Source: Rhipicephalus microplus
Lineage: Eukaryota; Arthropoda; Arachnida; Ixodida; Ixodidae
Direction: 5' to 3'
Assembly: GCF_043290135.1 (NCBI RefSeq)
Contig: NC_134710.1
Span: 137,786,155 to 137,850,154 of the forward strand
DNA: 64,000 nt
The notes under the pieces: model-generated
What the model was told of the DNA's origin: nothing
Database searches by the model: none
What the model saw: only the letters and a program-made list of their open reading frames with translations
Made by a program: the position numbers and the translations under genes
Shown: positions 1 through 12,451 of the stretch, piece by piece
How positions within the stretch are numbered: the stretch's first letter is position 1
How the letters are laid out: the number at the start of each line of letters is the position of its first letter

Positions 1-314
1 CCCGCGAAATCACCCGTACTTGCCTTCTGACCTCTCAAGAGTAGCAACGTCGTTTGTATGACCAACGACACTGCCACGTACACTTTCTGCCCGGTTCTTT
101 GGTCCTGCTCAGGTCTCCGACCCATCAAGTTGGCTTGTCAGAAAAATCAATTACTTGCTACACAGGTCCATACTGAATCCTTCGTGTGGTTACTCCTGTA
201 ACCTATGAAATTGGTCCTTTTACCCCGTCTCCTTTATGTGCCAAACAGGCTACCGATATTGTACGTGTTGCGCGTTTGAAGCCCTATCACTCTCCTAGTG
301 CCGTTGACATTTAG
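1..314 (+). pseudogene. Gypsy (Ty3) LTR retrotransposon, C-terminal end of pol (integrase tail)
   Basis: The plus strand reads the last ~100 codons of a Ty3/gypsy polyprotein. A tail with VTPVTYEIGPF is followed by DIVRVARLKPYH and a stop at 312-314. The same layout (VTPVTYEI, then DIVHVSRLEPYH, then stop) occurs at the end of the LTR element at 56337-58980, which is the basis for the call. An in-frame TGA lies where that relative has an Arg codon (about 174), so the copy is dead. The 5' part lies outside the window. Family placement is firm; the exact lineage is not resolved. Confidence 0.75.
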
Positions 315-700
315 ATGCGCCGAGACAGCGCTTGAGCCGCCAGGGGTTATGCTACAGGCATGCATATTGATATTCTAGGGGGCGACGCGCGTGTGTGCCT
401 GACGAGGAAGACGAAGGTTTGTATCAGCTTGATTGCTGGTGAACTGGTCACGCCATTACTGCTCGTTTTAAATACATCTAATCTCCAGCCCCGTCGATAC
501 GGCGTCTCTTCTTTTCCGTAACAATATGCTAGTGTTATTTCCGGCAAAACACCGTGTAAATGCGGCTGTTTTGTCCTTGTTTTCACTAGGGGCCGTATTC
601 ATTATTGAATAAATCTAGCAGACAGACGCAGTTCGGTTTTGAAACCAGCCTGACACCACTAGACTAAAAAGTGAGAGCAAAACATACTTTGCTCGTCTGA
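315..700 (+). other. Probable 3' untranslated/LTR sequence of the preceding gypsy element
   Basis: This stretch follows the polyprotein stop directly and holds an AATAAA signal at 608-613, as expected for the R region of a 3' LTR. No second LTR copy is in the window, so the LTR borders cannot be set. Confidence 0.35.
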
Positions 701-1961
701 CCGCTTAGATGCAATGCCACCTCCTTTCTTATTGATACTACGAACTCGGAAAACTATATAGGGATACGTCCTCCCTCATTTCTAACTATTGTCCCGCTTG
801 AATACCAGCGGCCTATAGTTTGGTTTCGGGGCTGTGCGCCCATACCGCATCTACCAGCCACCACTCTCGCCTGCAGGAACAGCTGAGAAGTGCGTGCTTT
901 GGCCGCCAGGATATCGCGGAAACTCCAGCGCTGGTTCCCTATAAACTTATGACCTAGAGTTACTGTATGTGCTACCTTCAGGTGTAGTATGTACAGTGTA
1001 GCCTGTGGAGCTAAAAATTGGTGTGTAAGGACCAGAGATGCCGCCAGCTGCTGCCACGACTTATCCCCATAGCAAACGATGCATGATTTTTGTGATGCAC
1101 TCATGTGCGCGTATTATTTACATCATTTTTCTTGTTTCTAATCCATGTATCAAGTAATTCACAGATTAAACATCTCGAACCAACATTCTAGCTGTGAGAA
1201 GCCGTGTTGTGGTTGGCTCTGCACTATTAGACCTCAATATCTGCGTGAGCGCTTTTACGTCGCCATCTAAGCACAGACAAATGAAAGTAATATGCGACAC
1301 GTAACCAGGAGAATGTAAGCCTTACTTTCTCACTTCATCTTCTGCAGCGGTGCCCCACCTCACCAGTGCCACTGCCTAGCAGCCCCGTCCAACCTCACCA
1401 CAAGCAGCTGCAGAAATAATTTGTCTATGGCGAGATGGTGCAATCTTGTAAAAATTTCAAATCTGAAACGGAGTATGTACGATAAAAATAAAGATGAAAT
1501 GCGGTACGAACGACACATGCGATGGTTCACGTAAGTTTTCATGACCTGCCCATAGCCTTTCAAGCATATACTACCCACAGATAACAATAGAAGAGAGCAG
1601 TTGTGCGGTCATCTGGGGGCTTTTGGGCCTAGCTAGCGGCTGATGGAAGTGTGCGACGAAACCGGTGAATTACTGCATTGTTGTTACAGTGATTTCTCGC
1701 ACCTACATATATCACAGTTTATTGCATGAGGCCACTGTTCGAGCGTTGCTGGAACTGTTGCATGTTCCACACCGACAATGCGACCACAGTTTTATCACTG
1801 TAATAGCACTATATAAACATATGATTGAGATAACAGCTCTTGCGCGCTTTATTTTTCTAATAGGAGTAATTCCTTCTCGAAACTCGAGTATCATACTTAT
1901 AATCTAAAGCATGCATTCTTAATAGCTAAATCACTTGGATTGCTCATTTATTTATTTATTT
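701..1961. other. Unassigned intergenic stretch
   Basis: No recognisable gene. A 116-codon minus-strand open frame (754-1104) has no motif I can name and no splice support. The segment 1941-1961 is a short ATTT-rich run next to the LTR that follows. Confidence 0.4.
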
Positions 1962-2116
1962 TGCAAGGGGGTTTAATAGCGACGCCAGGTAATAGGCAGA
2001 CAGCCGGTACGGAAACAAATGCTCGGGCATTCCAGCGTCTACAGCTCGTGCACCCGCTCGCGCTTCACACTCAGCGATGGTCCCACTAGTCATTGCCTTG
2101 CGAATTCCCCACTACA
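1962..2116 (-). repeat. 155-bp 3' LTR of minus-strand gypsy element
   Basis: On the minus strand this segment begins TGTAGTGGGG and ends CCCCCTTGCA, giving the TG...CA ends of an LTR. It starts 35 bases after the polyprotein stop (2152-2154) and is preceded by a G-rich run (GCCGGGGCA) at the polypurine-tract position. An ATTAAA sits near its end. The partner 5' LTR is not in the window, so the borders rest on the termini and context. Confidence 0.6.
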
Positions 2117-3516
2117 ATGCCCCGGCGACGAAGACGAGCCATCCTGGCGACTCAAGGTGACGAGAGAACAGCAGGGTCGTAACAGGGCTTGAGGCGACTG
2201 ACGTGGACCGTCTCACGACCAAGGCGGCGCTTGTTCGTGGACGGCTTGAGCGGTTCAATCACATAGGTGACAGAAGAAGGGTGCTGTATGACGTGGTAAG
2301 GGCCCGTATACTTCGGTGCAAACTTGGGAGTCAGTCCAGGAGAGTGGAAAGGCAGTCGGAGCCACACGAGAGAACCGACGGGGAAGGTATTCTGAACAAG
2401 ACCATGGTCGTGGCGATCTTTTTGGAGGGCTTGGTTATCCGTTGTGAAAGACCGTGCAAGCTGACGACACTCTTCGGCATGTTCGGCCATTTCAGAAACT
2501 GGGCTGAACTCGGAGGCATGAGGATTGTATGGCAGAATTGTACCGAGTGTGTTGCATGGGTCACGACCATATCAAAGAAAAAACGGAGAAAAGCCTGTTG
2601 TTGATTGAATCGCCGTATTGTAGGCGTACGTCATGAAAGGAAGAACAACGTCCCAATTGGAGTGGTCGGAATCAATATACATAGCGAGCATGTCTCCGAG
2701 GGTTCTGTTGAAACGTTCCGTTTGGTTGTTCGTATGAGGGTGGTAGGCTGTTAATGTGCGGTGTACCGTACGGCATGAATGTAGGAGCTGCTGCAGAACT
2801 TCGGACAAAAATACGCGACCTCTGTCACTCAGGAGCTCCTGTGGTGCACCATGACGAAGAACAAACCGGTGCAAGATGAAGGTTGCAACGTCACGAGCGC
2901 CAGCCGAAGGTAGCGCTGCCGTTTCGGCGTACCTTGTCAGATGGTCGGCAGCCACAATCACCCATCGATTACCACCAACAGAGCATGGTAGCAGGTCGTA
3001 TAGGTCAATCCCAACACGGTCAAATGGGCGTGCAGGACATGGTAAAGGCTGCAGTTGACCGGGTGAATGAGGAATTGTCTTGTGCTGCTGACACTGGGAA
3101 CATGAGCGAATGTGTTTGCGTACAAACGTGTACATACCCCGCCAGTAGTAACGTTGGCGGATCCACTCATACGTCTTTAGCCCACCGGCGTGTGCGTGTT
3201 GCGGTTCAGCATGAAAATATTTGCACATATCAGACCGCATATGGCTGGGTATGACTAGCAGCCATTTACGACCCGCCACTTGATAGTTGTGACGGTATAA
3301 CAGGCCATCCCGTATGGCGAAATGTGTTGCTTGGCGGCGAAGAGCACGCGGGTAACCGGAAATTGATGCATCAGAAAGCATATTCAATAGCGAGGCAATC
3401 CAAGGGTACTTCCGCTGTTCGGATGGCATGTCTGTGACGCTGACGGCAGAGAGGGGAAGGTCAAGGGCTGATATGTCCGTATCATCAGATTTAACGGGTG
3501 ATCGTGAAAGCACCCA
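2117..3516 (-). pseudogene. Gypsy (Ty3) pol fragment: end of RNase H, integrase and C-terminal domain
   Basis: The minus strand carries one reading frame from an RNase H/integrase linker (LSRSPV) through a complete integrase core. The zinc-binding region has His residues (FHAEPQHAHAG) followed by CSQCQQH. The DDE triad is present: Asp in VGIDLYD, Asp in LLSDRGRVF and Glu in NQTERFNR. The C-terminal tail ends VSRLKPCYDP before the stop at 2152. A single in-frame stop at 2572-2574 falls where relatives continue (FSPFFL then YGRDP); otherwise the frame is intact. The upstream pol region (RT, protease, gag) is cut off near 3516, where a LINE of opposite orientation begins. I found no continuation beyond 13180. 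Confidence 0.85.
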
Positions 3517-3540
3517 GAACAAGGATGGAAGAGCCAGAAC

Positions 3541-4317
3541 GTGACAAACGTACAACGTATTAAGATAAGAAGAGATCAAAAGGAAATACCAACCAAACAC
3601 TTAGTAGTAGTGACCTTTGCTTCGAGCGATTTGCCGGAAACCATTCAAACTGGGTATACAAAGACATCCGTGAGGCCATATATTCCCAACCCCCGCCGTT
3701 GCTTCCAATGTCAGAGATATGGCCACGGCTCGCAAAGCTGTCGTGGCCGGAAAACTTGTGCTCTGTGTGGAGTCGTGGGCCATGCGTCCGACAACTGCAA
3801 AGCACCTGCACACTGTGTGAACTGTGGCGGTAATCATGCCGCGTACTCACGTTCCTGTTCTTTCTGGAAAAAAGAAAAAGAGATCATCACTTTAAAGATA
3901 AAAGAAAACATTACATTTAAAGAAGCAAGAAGGAGAGTCTCGCCATTTTATAGCCCCACATATGCTGATGCGGCGCCCCAGGGGGAAGCGTCGCACCAGC
4001 CCTCGCCACTCCTTCGGCCTGCGCAGAGCGAGCCATTGGCTGTGGCGCCTGGCCCCAAGGCGGCAGTAGTTGAGTCTACTCCGCCTACTATTGAACAGAG
4101 ACCAGAGACTCCAGGGTCCTCGGGTCTCAAGGCCTCACCTCGCCAGGCGAGGCCCAAGCTTCGAAAAACCAGCTCGCATGAGCGGGCATCCAGTGCCTCC
4201 GAGGAGGCAATGGATACGGCGGCACCCCAGGTGCCAAAAGAGCGGCGCGGCTCTCTGGAGCGCGCCAAGAGAACTAAAAAGCTCATAACAGGGCCTGATC
4301 ATAACCCTGTTACTTGA
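3541..4317 (+). pseudogene. LINE copy 1 ORF1: gag-like RNA-binding protein, N-terminally truncated
   Basis: The frame contains the sequence RPYIPNPRRCFQCQRYGH typical of LINE ORF1 proteins, followed by three successive CCHC-type zinc knuckles (CFQC..H..C, CALC..H..C, CVNC..H..C) at about residues 55-105. A Lys-rich stretch and a Pro/Ser/Ala-rich tail come next. The frame is open upstream with no convincing ATG; position 3541 is a GTG. The usual N-terminal domain is missing, so this is a truncated remnant although the visible part has no stop. The 66-bp gap to the ORF2 ATG fits a bicistronic LINE. Probable role in life: binding element RNA in the ribonucleoprotein particle. Confidence 0.75.
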
Positions 4318-4383
4318 GCTCGACCTTTTCAGCTTAAACAAGTCACTCCCTTAATGTACACACAGCACTACTTTACTTCCAAT

Positions 4384-7300
4384 ATGCAAACACAAATTAT
4401 ACATTGGAACGTCAGAGGACTGCTTACAAACCTTGACGGCGTCTAAGAGCTTTTATACAAACACTCACCTCAAGTGCTGTGTGTACAGGAAACACACCTA
4501 AAATCCTCCAATACAAATTTTTTACGTGCTTACGTCATATACCGAAAGGACCGAGATGATGCTGTGGCGTCATCCGGTGGCGTAGCCATTATCATTAATC
4601 AAGGAGTAGCGTGTACACATTTACCACTCCAGACATCCCTTGAGGCGGTGGCTGTTCGAGCGGTACTTTTAAACAAACTCGTCACCATCTGCTCTTTGTA
4701 CGAACCTCCCCACCACCGTCTTGAAAGACGTGAATTCCAGTCTTTAAAAGACGAACTGCCTGAACCTTATTTGCTTCTTGGGGACCTAAATGCACATAGT
4801 AGACTGTGGGGCGATTCTCGCTGTGATGCACGGGGTCGTCTCATTGAACAATTTCTCTTCTCTTCCGGTGCCTGTTTGTTGAATAGGAAAGAGCCAACAT
4901 ACTATAATGTTGCCAACAAAACTTACTCGTCTATAGACCTCAGCATCGTGTCACCTTCACTCCTACCCCTACTGAAATGGAAAATCATAAATAATTCATA
5001 TGGAAGTGACCATTTTCCTGTAGTGTTGAGTTCACAAACAACATATGAATGTCCTCTACATGTTCCCAAATGGCTGATAAACAAAGCAGACTGGGAACAG
5101 TTCCATAACACTACACGTTTAAGTTGGACAGACATATGTAGGTTAAACATAGATGAAGCTGTGCAGTACTTCACAGCTTTTCTAACTGACGCAGCAGCCA
5201 AATGCATACCGCAAACATCTGGAATGCCCGGCAAACGACACGTCCCATGGTGGAACACAGAGTGTCGTAATGCGCGAAAAGAACAGAACAGGGCATGGAG
5301 GTTGCTTTGGAACTCACCAACAGGCGAAAATCTTGACACCTTCAAGAAAATAAAGTCTCAAGGCAGGAGAACGCGTCGGCAGGCCAGAAGAGAAAGCTGG
5401 CAGAAGTTTTTGTCAGGGATCAATTCATACACACAGGAGGCTAAAGTCTGGAACATGGTCGGTAAGATAGCAGGAAAACAAGTACACACACTTCCACTCG
5501 TAAACACTCAGGGTGATACCTTGGAAGATCAGGCAAACTTCCTCGGTGCACACTTTGAACGGGTATCCAGCTCGTCCCTCTATACTGACACTTTCCAAAA
5601 ATACAGAACAAGAATAGAAAAGCAGAAACTCGAACACAAATGCACTAGATACGAGGCATATAACCAAGCTTTCAGTCTAGCTGAGCTGCGAACGTCTATA
5701 AACTCCTGCAGTACTTCTGCCCCAGGTTCTGACCGTGTGGTGTATGAAATGTTAAAAACCTACCAATCGAAACACGAAAAACCTTACTTTGTACAATGCT
5801 ATCTGGTTTTCTGGCACTATCCCTACCTCCTGGAAAGAGGCTATTATTATTCCCATTTTGAAAGAGGGCAAGGACCCTTGTTTAGCTTCAAGTTATAGGC
5901 CTATTGCACTTACAAGCTGCTTGTGCAAAGTCTTCGAAAAAATGATAAACTGCCGACTTGTACATTTCCTTGAAACAAACAATTTGCTCAACCCATTTCA
6001 GTGCGGGTTTTGAGAGAGTAGATCCACCACAGACCACCTTGTTCCTATCAAGGCACAGATCAGAGACGCCTTCGTCCATAAACAATATTTTCTCTCTGTG
6101 TTCCTCGATATCGAAAAGGCTTATTATACAACATGGCGTTTTGGAATTCTAAGAGACCTGTCCCACCTTGGCGTGCGCGGAAGAATGTTTCACATAATCG
6201 AAAGTTACCTGTCAAACCGGACATTCCGTGTCCGAGTGGGCACGGTTCTTTCCAAAACATTTGTCCAGGAAACAGGCGTGCGACAAGGTGGTGTACTTAG
6301 CTGCACACTTTTTCTCATCAAAATGAATTCCTTGCGCTCGTCCATCCCTCGCAATATGTTTTATTGTACATACGTCGATGACGTCCAGCTTGGCTTTAGA
6401 TCTTGCAATCTGGCAATGTGTGAGCCGCAGGTTCAGTTAGGTTTAAACAAGGTCTCCAAATGGGCAGAGGAAAATGGATTCCGACTGAACCCACAAAAAA
6501 GCACGTGTGTCTTGTTCTCCCGAAAGAGAGGCATGCACTCAGAACCCGACATTGAACTGAACGGTCAACGTCTGTCTGTTAATGCGGAGCATAAATTCTT
6601 AGGATTAATCTTGGACAACAAGTTGACCTTCGTACCGCACATCAAGTATTTAAAAACAAAATGTTTAAAAGCCATGAATGTTTTAAAAGTGTTGTCACAT
6701 ACTACGTGGGGTAGTGACAGGCAATGTCTCATGAACCTGTATAAAAGCTTCATTCGCACCCGCTTAGATTATGGGGCCCTTGTTTATCAGTTTGCGACTC
6801 AAAGTGCTTTGAAGATGCTGGACCCTGTGCACCATTTGGGCATCGGCCTTTCTACGGGTGCTTTTCGCACCTGCCCCGTAGAAAGCCTCTATGTTGAGTC
6901 AAATGAGTGGTCGCTTCATCTGCAGAGAACTTACATGTCCTTTGTTTATTTCCTTCAGGTGAAAGCAGACAAGAAGCACCCCTCATACTCTACTATTAAT
7001 GATTTATCGAGCTCAATTCTATTTCAAAACAGGCCTTCGATGAGGCAGCCCTTCTCAGTTCGCCTGAAGAGTCTAGCTGAAGAAACTGGAGTTTCACTCG
7101 AACACAGTTTAATGGCTCCTGTAGCATACCCGCCACCGTGGCAATGGCAGACTATAGACTGCAATGTGTCTTTTCTAGAAGTTACAAAACATGCGCCTAT
7201 TGCCCATATCCGAACATACTTCTTGAACTTCAACACAAATGCACACGTCCTGAGTTCTTTACAGATGCCTCCAAGTCTAACTTCTCTGTGTCCTATGCTG

Positions 7301-8096
7301 CTGTCGGCCCATCCTTTTCGGATGCTGGCCCTCTATATCCAGGCACAAGTATCTTCACAGCAGAAGCTTATGCGATACTTGTTGCGGCTAAACACATTAA
7401 GCGATTACAAATACAAAAAGCAGTAATTTATACGGATTCCCCCAGGGTTGTAACGGCTCTGCACACTCTTAAAAACAAAAAAACCCAGTTCTTGTCTCAC
7501 TTTACTCCATTTTGTGCACACTCTACACACTCAAACAACATGTTGTAGTGTGCTGGGTGCCAGGGCACCGTGAGATTCAAGGCAACGTGAGGGCGGATCA
7601 GCTCGCTGCATCCGTCCACAAAAGCACTGCCCCTACACCCATATCAATCCCGGCCCTTGATCTTAAGCCGTCTCTCAAACGAAACCTCAGGGACTACTGG
7701 CAGAGCAAGTGGGATACACACACACAAAACAAACTACACATTATTAAGCCACACCTTGGTCATTGGCTGCCTGTATCAAAATCGCGTCATATAGAGGTAA
7801 TACTAACGAGACTCAGGATAGGACACACGTACACGACACACTCATATCTTTTGTCCAGTGGCGACCCACCATTGTGTGACAGATGTGGTGAAGCACTAAC
7901 AGTTCTTCACATTTTAGTTCAGTGCAAACAATTGGACACTATAAGAAAACAACACTTTCCATTACCCTACCGACAACATATACCATTACACCCTGCAATG
8001 TTCGTTGGTAGGGAACCGCTTTTTAGTCATAAATCATTGTTAGCGTTTTTAAAAGAAATACATAATTTTCATATCATATACCCGGGCATTCCGTAG
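4384..8096 (+). pseudogene. LINE copy 1 ORF2: endonuclease-reverse transcriptase-RNase H, broken
   Basis: An ATG at 4384 opens with IIHWNVRGL. Endonuclease motifs follow: VQETHLKS, GDLNAHSRLWG and SDHFPV. RT blocks include SYRPIALTSCLCKVFEK, QCGF, FLDIEKAY, TGVRQGGVLS and the catalytic YVDD near 6373. RNase H shows FTDASKS, AEAYAI, YTDS and CWVPGHREIQGN. A late CDRCGEALTVLHILVQC zinc-like segment (C..C..H..C) is typical of this group's C-terminus. Damage: a stop in place of Gln at 4444-4446, a frameshift in an A run near 5753, CGA to TGA at 6011-6013, and frameshifts near 7220 and 7540. Copy 2 has intact bases at several of these sites, so these are copy-specific lesions. Not able to encode a working protein. 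Confidence 0.85.
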
Positions 8097-8455
8097 CACG
8101 ACCTCTCCAGGGAGGTTTTTGCTGCGGTGGCTACACAAGAAAGCACTTGCCTCACAGCCCTTGGACGCAAGGGTATGAACGAGTGAGGTACCTGTGCTAA
8201 TGCCATACATGTCCATCATCGTTTTTCATTATCACGAACTTTTGTCACTTATTCACACCACACACACATTTCACGGCATGGTCATGATTTTATTACTTGT
8301 ATGTTTTTACCTGTCTTACCGTGAGGAATTTTATGGCCCTTATACAGCCGCTTGTCACAATCATTGTCCATATATTTATTAAGATGAACTGGCGCTCTTT
8401 GGCTGTGAAATGGCCCTTGCACCACAAAACATCAAACATCATCATCTTTTGCAGA

Positions 8456-8757
8456 TGTGACGCGCCAGGGTGCCGTGCCACATCTTTCGCGTCTGCGAAT
8501 GTCACAGGAAGTGTGACTACGGTCGCGGCATCTGCGCCCATGGCTGGAGTAGCCTGTGCTGCTCCGCCTCCTGCCAAACAGGTTCAGCAGACTTCAAAGT
8601 CTGCCGGACCCCGGACCACTGCACCTGCAGTTGCGTCCGAAACTTCTGTGAATGTACCTGCTCATCAGGCACCATCCGCCACCTCGCAGGAGGTGATGGA
8701 TACAAGTCCCACTCCTCCAGCACCTCAGACGCCGAAGGATAGGCGCAACTCTTTGTA
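8456..8757 (+). pseudogene. LINE copy 2 ORF1 tail
   Basis: Only the Ala/Pro/Ser-rich C-terminal tail of ORF1 remains. It is recognisable by the ending SQEVMDTSPTPPAPQTPKDR, which matches the end of copy 1 ORF1 (SEEAMDTAAPQVPKERR). A TAG at 8755-8757 truncates it before the last ~15 residues seen in copy 1. All zinc knuckles are lost. The copy therefore joins copy 1 through a 5' truncation point inside ORF1. Confidence 0.6.
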
Positions 8758-9251
8758 GCACGCCCAGAAAGAAAAACGTCGAATTACGGGGCCCCAAAAG
8801 GCCCTGTAACCTGAAGTGACACTTCTTGTATACACAGCACCACACATCTTTAAAATGACACATATAATACAGTGGAACGTGAGAGGCCTACCGAGAAACC
8901 TCGACGATATCCAAGAACTTGTACACAAACATGCACCAAAAGTGCTGTGTGTGCAAGAAACACACTTAAAATCAAGACACACTAACTTTCTTCGAAATTA
9001 CGATATCTTTCGAAAAGACCGAGATGATGCTGTCGCCTCATCCGGTGGTGTTGCCATAATTGTTGATCAAGGAACAGCCTGTACACGTTTACCCCTTTAG
9101 ACATCCCTGGAAGCAGTAGCTGTCCGAGCTGTCATCTTCAACAAATAGGTAACAATTTGCAGTATACACATACCGCCACACCATCAACTGACTAAACATG
9201 AGTTTCAGTCGCTGATAGCAGAACTTCCAGAACCGTATTTCGTCCTATGAG

Positions 9252-9503
9252 CCCCGCCGCGGTGGTCTAGTGGCTAAGGTACTCGGCTGCTGACCCGCCG
9301 GTCGCGGGTTCATATCCCGGCTGCGGCGGCTGCATTTCCGATGGAGGCGGAAATGTTGTAGGCCCGTGTGCTCAGATTTGGGTGCACGTTAAAGAACCCC
9401 AGGTGATCTAAATTTCCGGAGCCCTCCACTACGGCGTCTCTCATAATCATATAGTGGTTTTGGGACGTTAAACCCCACATATCAATCAATCAATCAATCA
9501 ATC
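9252..9503 (+). mobile_element. Ruka-type tRNA-derived SINE with 12-bp target duplication
   Basis: This is a full-length copy: CGCGGTGGTCTAGTGGC (A box), GGTCGCGGGTTCATATCCC (B box), then the conserved body and a CAAT-repeat tail. It is flanked by TCGTCCTATGAG at 9240-9251 and 9504-9515. Removing SINE and one repeat restores continuity with the endonuclease region of LINE copy 1, so the insertion is clean. Confidence 0.95.
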
Positions 9504-12398
9504 TCGTCCTATGAGACTTTAATGCTCATAGTAGCTTATGGGGTGACTCTCGCTGCGATGCGTGGGGTCGCCTGATTGAACAGTTTCTTTTTTCTTCCGG
9601 TGTGTGCCTTCTGAATCGGAAAGAGCCAACATATTACAACATCGCTAACAATACGTACTCAGTCATAGACCTCAGCATAACATCTCCATCACTCATGCCT
9701 CTATTTAAATGAAAGGTCATTAATAATCTATATGGCAGTGACCATTTTCCTATCGTTATCAGCACATCAATAACAAATATATGTCCTGCACAGGTCTCCA
9801 AATGGCTCACCGACAAAGCCGATTGGGAACAGTATCAAAAAATGACTCTCCTAACTTGGACTGACATGGAGGAATTAAGCGTAGAAGCTGCTGTGAGCTA
9901 CCTGACAGCATTTTTGATTGATGCTGCAACGAAATGTATACCACAAACATGTGGACCGCCAGGCAAACGACGAGTCCTATGGTGGAATAATGAGTGCCGT
10001 AATGCGCGCGAAGAACAAAATAAGGCATGGAAGTTGCTTAGAGACTCGCCTACAGCCGAGAATCTTATAAACTTCAAGAAGTTCAAGTGGCAAGGAAGGA
10101 GGGTGCGCCGACAGGCGAGAAGAGAAAGTTGGCATAAATTCTTATCAGGCATTAATTCATACACAGATGAGGCGAGAGTCTGGAACATGGTTAGTAAGGT
10201 AGCAGGAAGACAAGTACACACACTTCCTCTAGTGAACACACAAAGGGAGAGCTTGGAAGACCAGGCAAACACTCATGGGGCGCACTTCCAGCAGGTCTCC
10301 AGCTCATCACACTATAGTAAAGCATTCCAACGATACAAAACCAGAATAGAAAAACAGAGATTAGAGTGCAAACCCACAACACATGAAACATACAATGAGC
10401 ACATCTGTTTGACTGAACTACAAGCCTCACTTACCTGCTGCAATAAATCTACCCCAGGCCCGGACTGTGTGGCATATGAAATGTTAAAACACCTGCTCAC
10501 TGAAACCCAGAAAGCTCTCCTCGCTCTGTACAATGCGATATGGTCTTCCGGCGAGGTACCCTCAGCCTGAAAGGAAGCTATCGTTATCCCAATTTTAAAG
10601 CAAGGCAAGGACCCGGCCTCAGTTTCCAGCTACAGGCCAATAGCGTTAACCAGATGTCTTTGCAAGGTCTTTGAGAAAATGATTAACAGGCACCTGATGC
10701 ACTTCCTTGAAATTAATGGCTTACTTGACCCATACCAGTGTGGGTTTCGAGAGGCTCGGTCCACTACTGACCACCTTGTCTGTATCGAGGCACAGATTCG
10801 CGACGCTTTTGTTCATGAGCAATTTTTTCTTTCTGTGTTCCTCGATATAGAAAAGGCATATGACACTACATGGCGCTTTGACATATTGCGAGACCTGTCA
10901 CATTTAGGTATGCGGGGTAGAATGCTGACAATTATCGAAAGCTACCTGTCCAACCGTACATTCTGTGTGCGAGTTGGCACTGTCCTATCTCGAGTATTTA
11001 TCCAAGAAACAGGAGTGCCACAAGGAGGTGTATTGAGCTGTACACTTTTCATAGTTAAAATGAATTCCTTGCACCTGTCTCTCCCACGTAATATTTTTTA
11101 CTGCATATATGTCGATGATGTGCAGATTGGTTACAAATCGTGCAACATATCAATGTGCCAACGTCAAGTTCAACTAGGGTTGAACAAGATATCTCAATGG
11201 GCAAATGGGAATGGTTTTATACTCAATGCGCAAAAGAGCACTTGTGTGTTGTTCAGCCGAAAGAGGGGCCTCCATCCTGACCTGCATGGTCAACCTCTGT
11301 CAGTGAAGACCGAGCACAAGTTTCTTGGTTTCATATTAGACATTAAACTAACCTTCATCCCACATATCAAGTATTTAAAGGACAGGTGCTTAAAAACAAT
11401 GAACATTTTGAAAGTGTTGTCACGCACTAAATGGGGTAGTGACACGAAATGTCCAATGAATTTATATAAAAGCCTCATACGCACACGCCTAGATTACGGT
11501 GCTATAATCTATTAGTCGGCAACACCATCAGCCTTGAAGCTTCCAGACTCCGTCCACCATCTAGGCATTCACCTCTCTACGGGTGCTTTCCGAACTAGCC
11601 CTGTGGAGAGCTTGTATGTGGATTCGAATGAATGGTCGCTCCACCTACAAAGATGTTTCCTAACCTTTTTGTACTTTTTGAAGGTGAAGGCAGACAAGAA
11701 ACACCCTTCCCATTTCACAATTAATGATTTGTCTTGTTCTGGCTTGTTCGAGAACCGTCCTTCGTTTAGGCAGCCCTATGCGCTCCGTGTAAGGGGCCTG
11801 GCCGAAGAAACGGGTGTGCCTCTTCTCAAACACAGTTTAATGGCTCATGCAACATATCTGCCACCGTGGCAGTGGCAGCTTATAGACTGTGATGTCTCTT
11901 TTGTTGAAGTCACAAAGCACGCACCACTTGCACACATACATACATACTTCCTAGAACAACAACATAAATACACATGTCCTCAGTTCTTTACCGACGCGTC
12001 AAAGTCAAACACTTTTGTGTCATATGCTGCGGTAGGTCAATCCTTTTCCGAGGCCGGCGTTCTTAATCCTGATGCAAGCATTTTCACAGGAGAAGCTTAC
12101 GCAATACTGGCGGTCGTAAAACACATCAAACAGATAAAATTACAAAAGGCGGTAATATACACAGATTCCCTAAGCGTGGTCAAAGCCCTGAAAACTCCTA
12201 AAAAACACAAGAACCCTGTGCTGGTGTCACTTTACTCACTTCTGTGCACACTGTACACACCAAAACAGCACGTCGTTGTCTGCTGGGTTCCAGGGCACCG
12301 TGAAATACAAGGGAACGTATTGGCCGACAAGCTGGCTGCTTCCGCCAACAACACCACTCCCAATGCATCAATACCAATCCCTGTACTTGACTTAAAAC

Positions 12399-12451
12399 CT
12401 AAACCTAAAATGAAAACCTAAACCTAAAATGAAAACCTAAACCTAAAAATG
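12399..12451 (+). repeat. Short tandem expansion (~21 bp, about 2.5 units) inside LINE copy 2
   Basis: The motif CCTAAACCTAAAATGAAAA repeats at a 21-base step. LINE copy 1 has only one related segment at the matching place (about 7665-7690), so this is a local expansion. Confidence 0.8.

Larger units (their letters stand above)
3517..8452 (+). mobile_element. Non-LTR retrotransposon, I-like, copy 1 (5'-truncated)
   Basis: The element holds a gag-like ORF1 remnant (3541-4317), then an ORF2 with AP-type endonuclease, reverse transcriptase and RNase H domains (4384-8096), a ~350-bp 3' UTR and a short CATCATCATC tail. The domain order EN-RT-RNase H with a three-knuckle ORF1 fits the I group of LINEs. 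ORF1 starts without its N-terminal part, so the copy is 5' truncated, as target-primed insertions often are. It lies inside or against the antisense gypsy pol fragment. The 5' border is approximate (3510-3530). The 3' border is where copy 2 of the same family starts. Confidence 0.8.

Noticed and set aside
754..1104. 116-codon minus-strand open frame
   Set aside because: No motif, no splice or homology support that I can name; could be chance or part of an unknown repeat.
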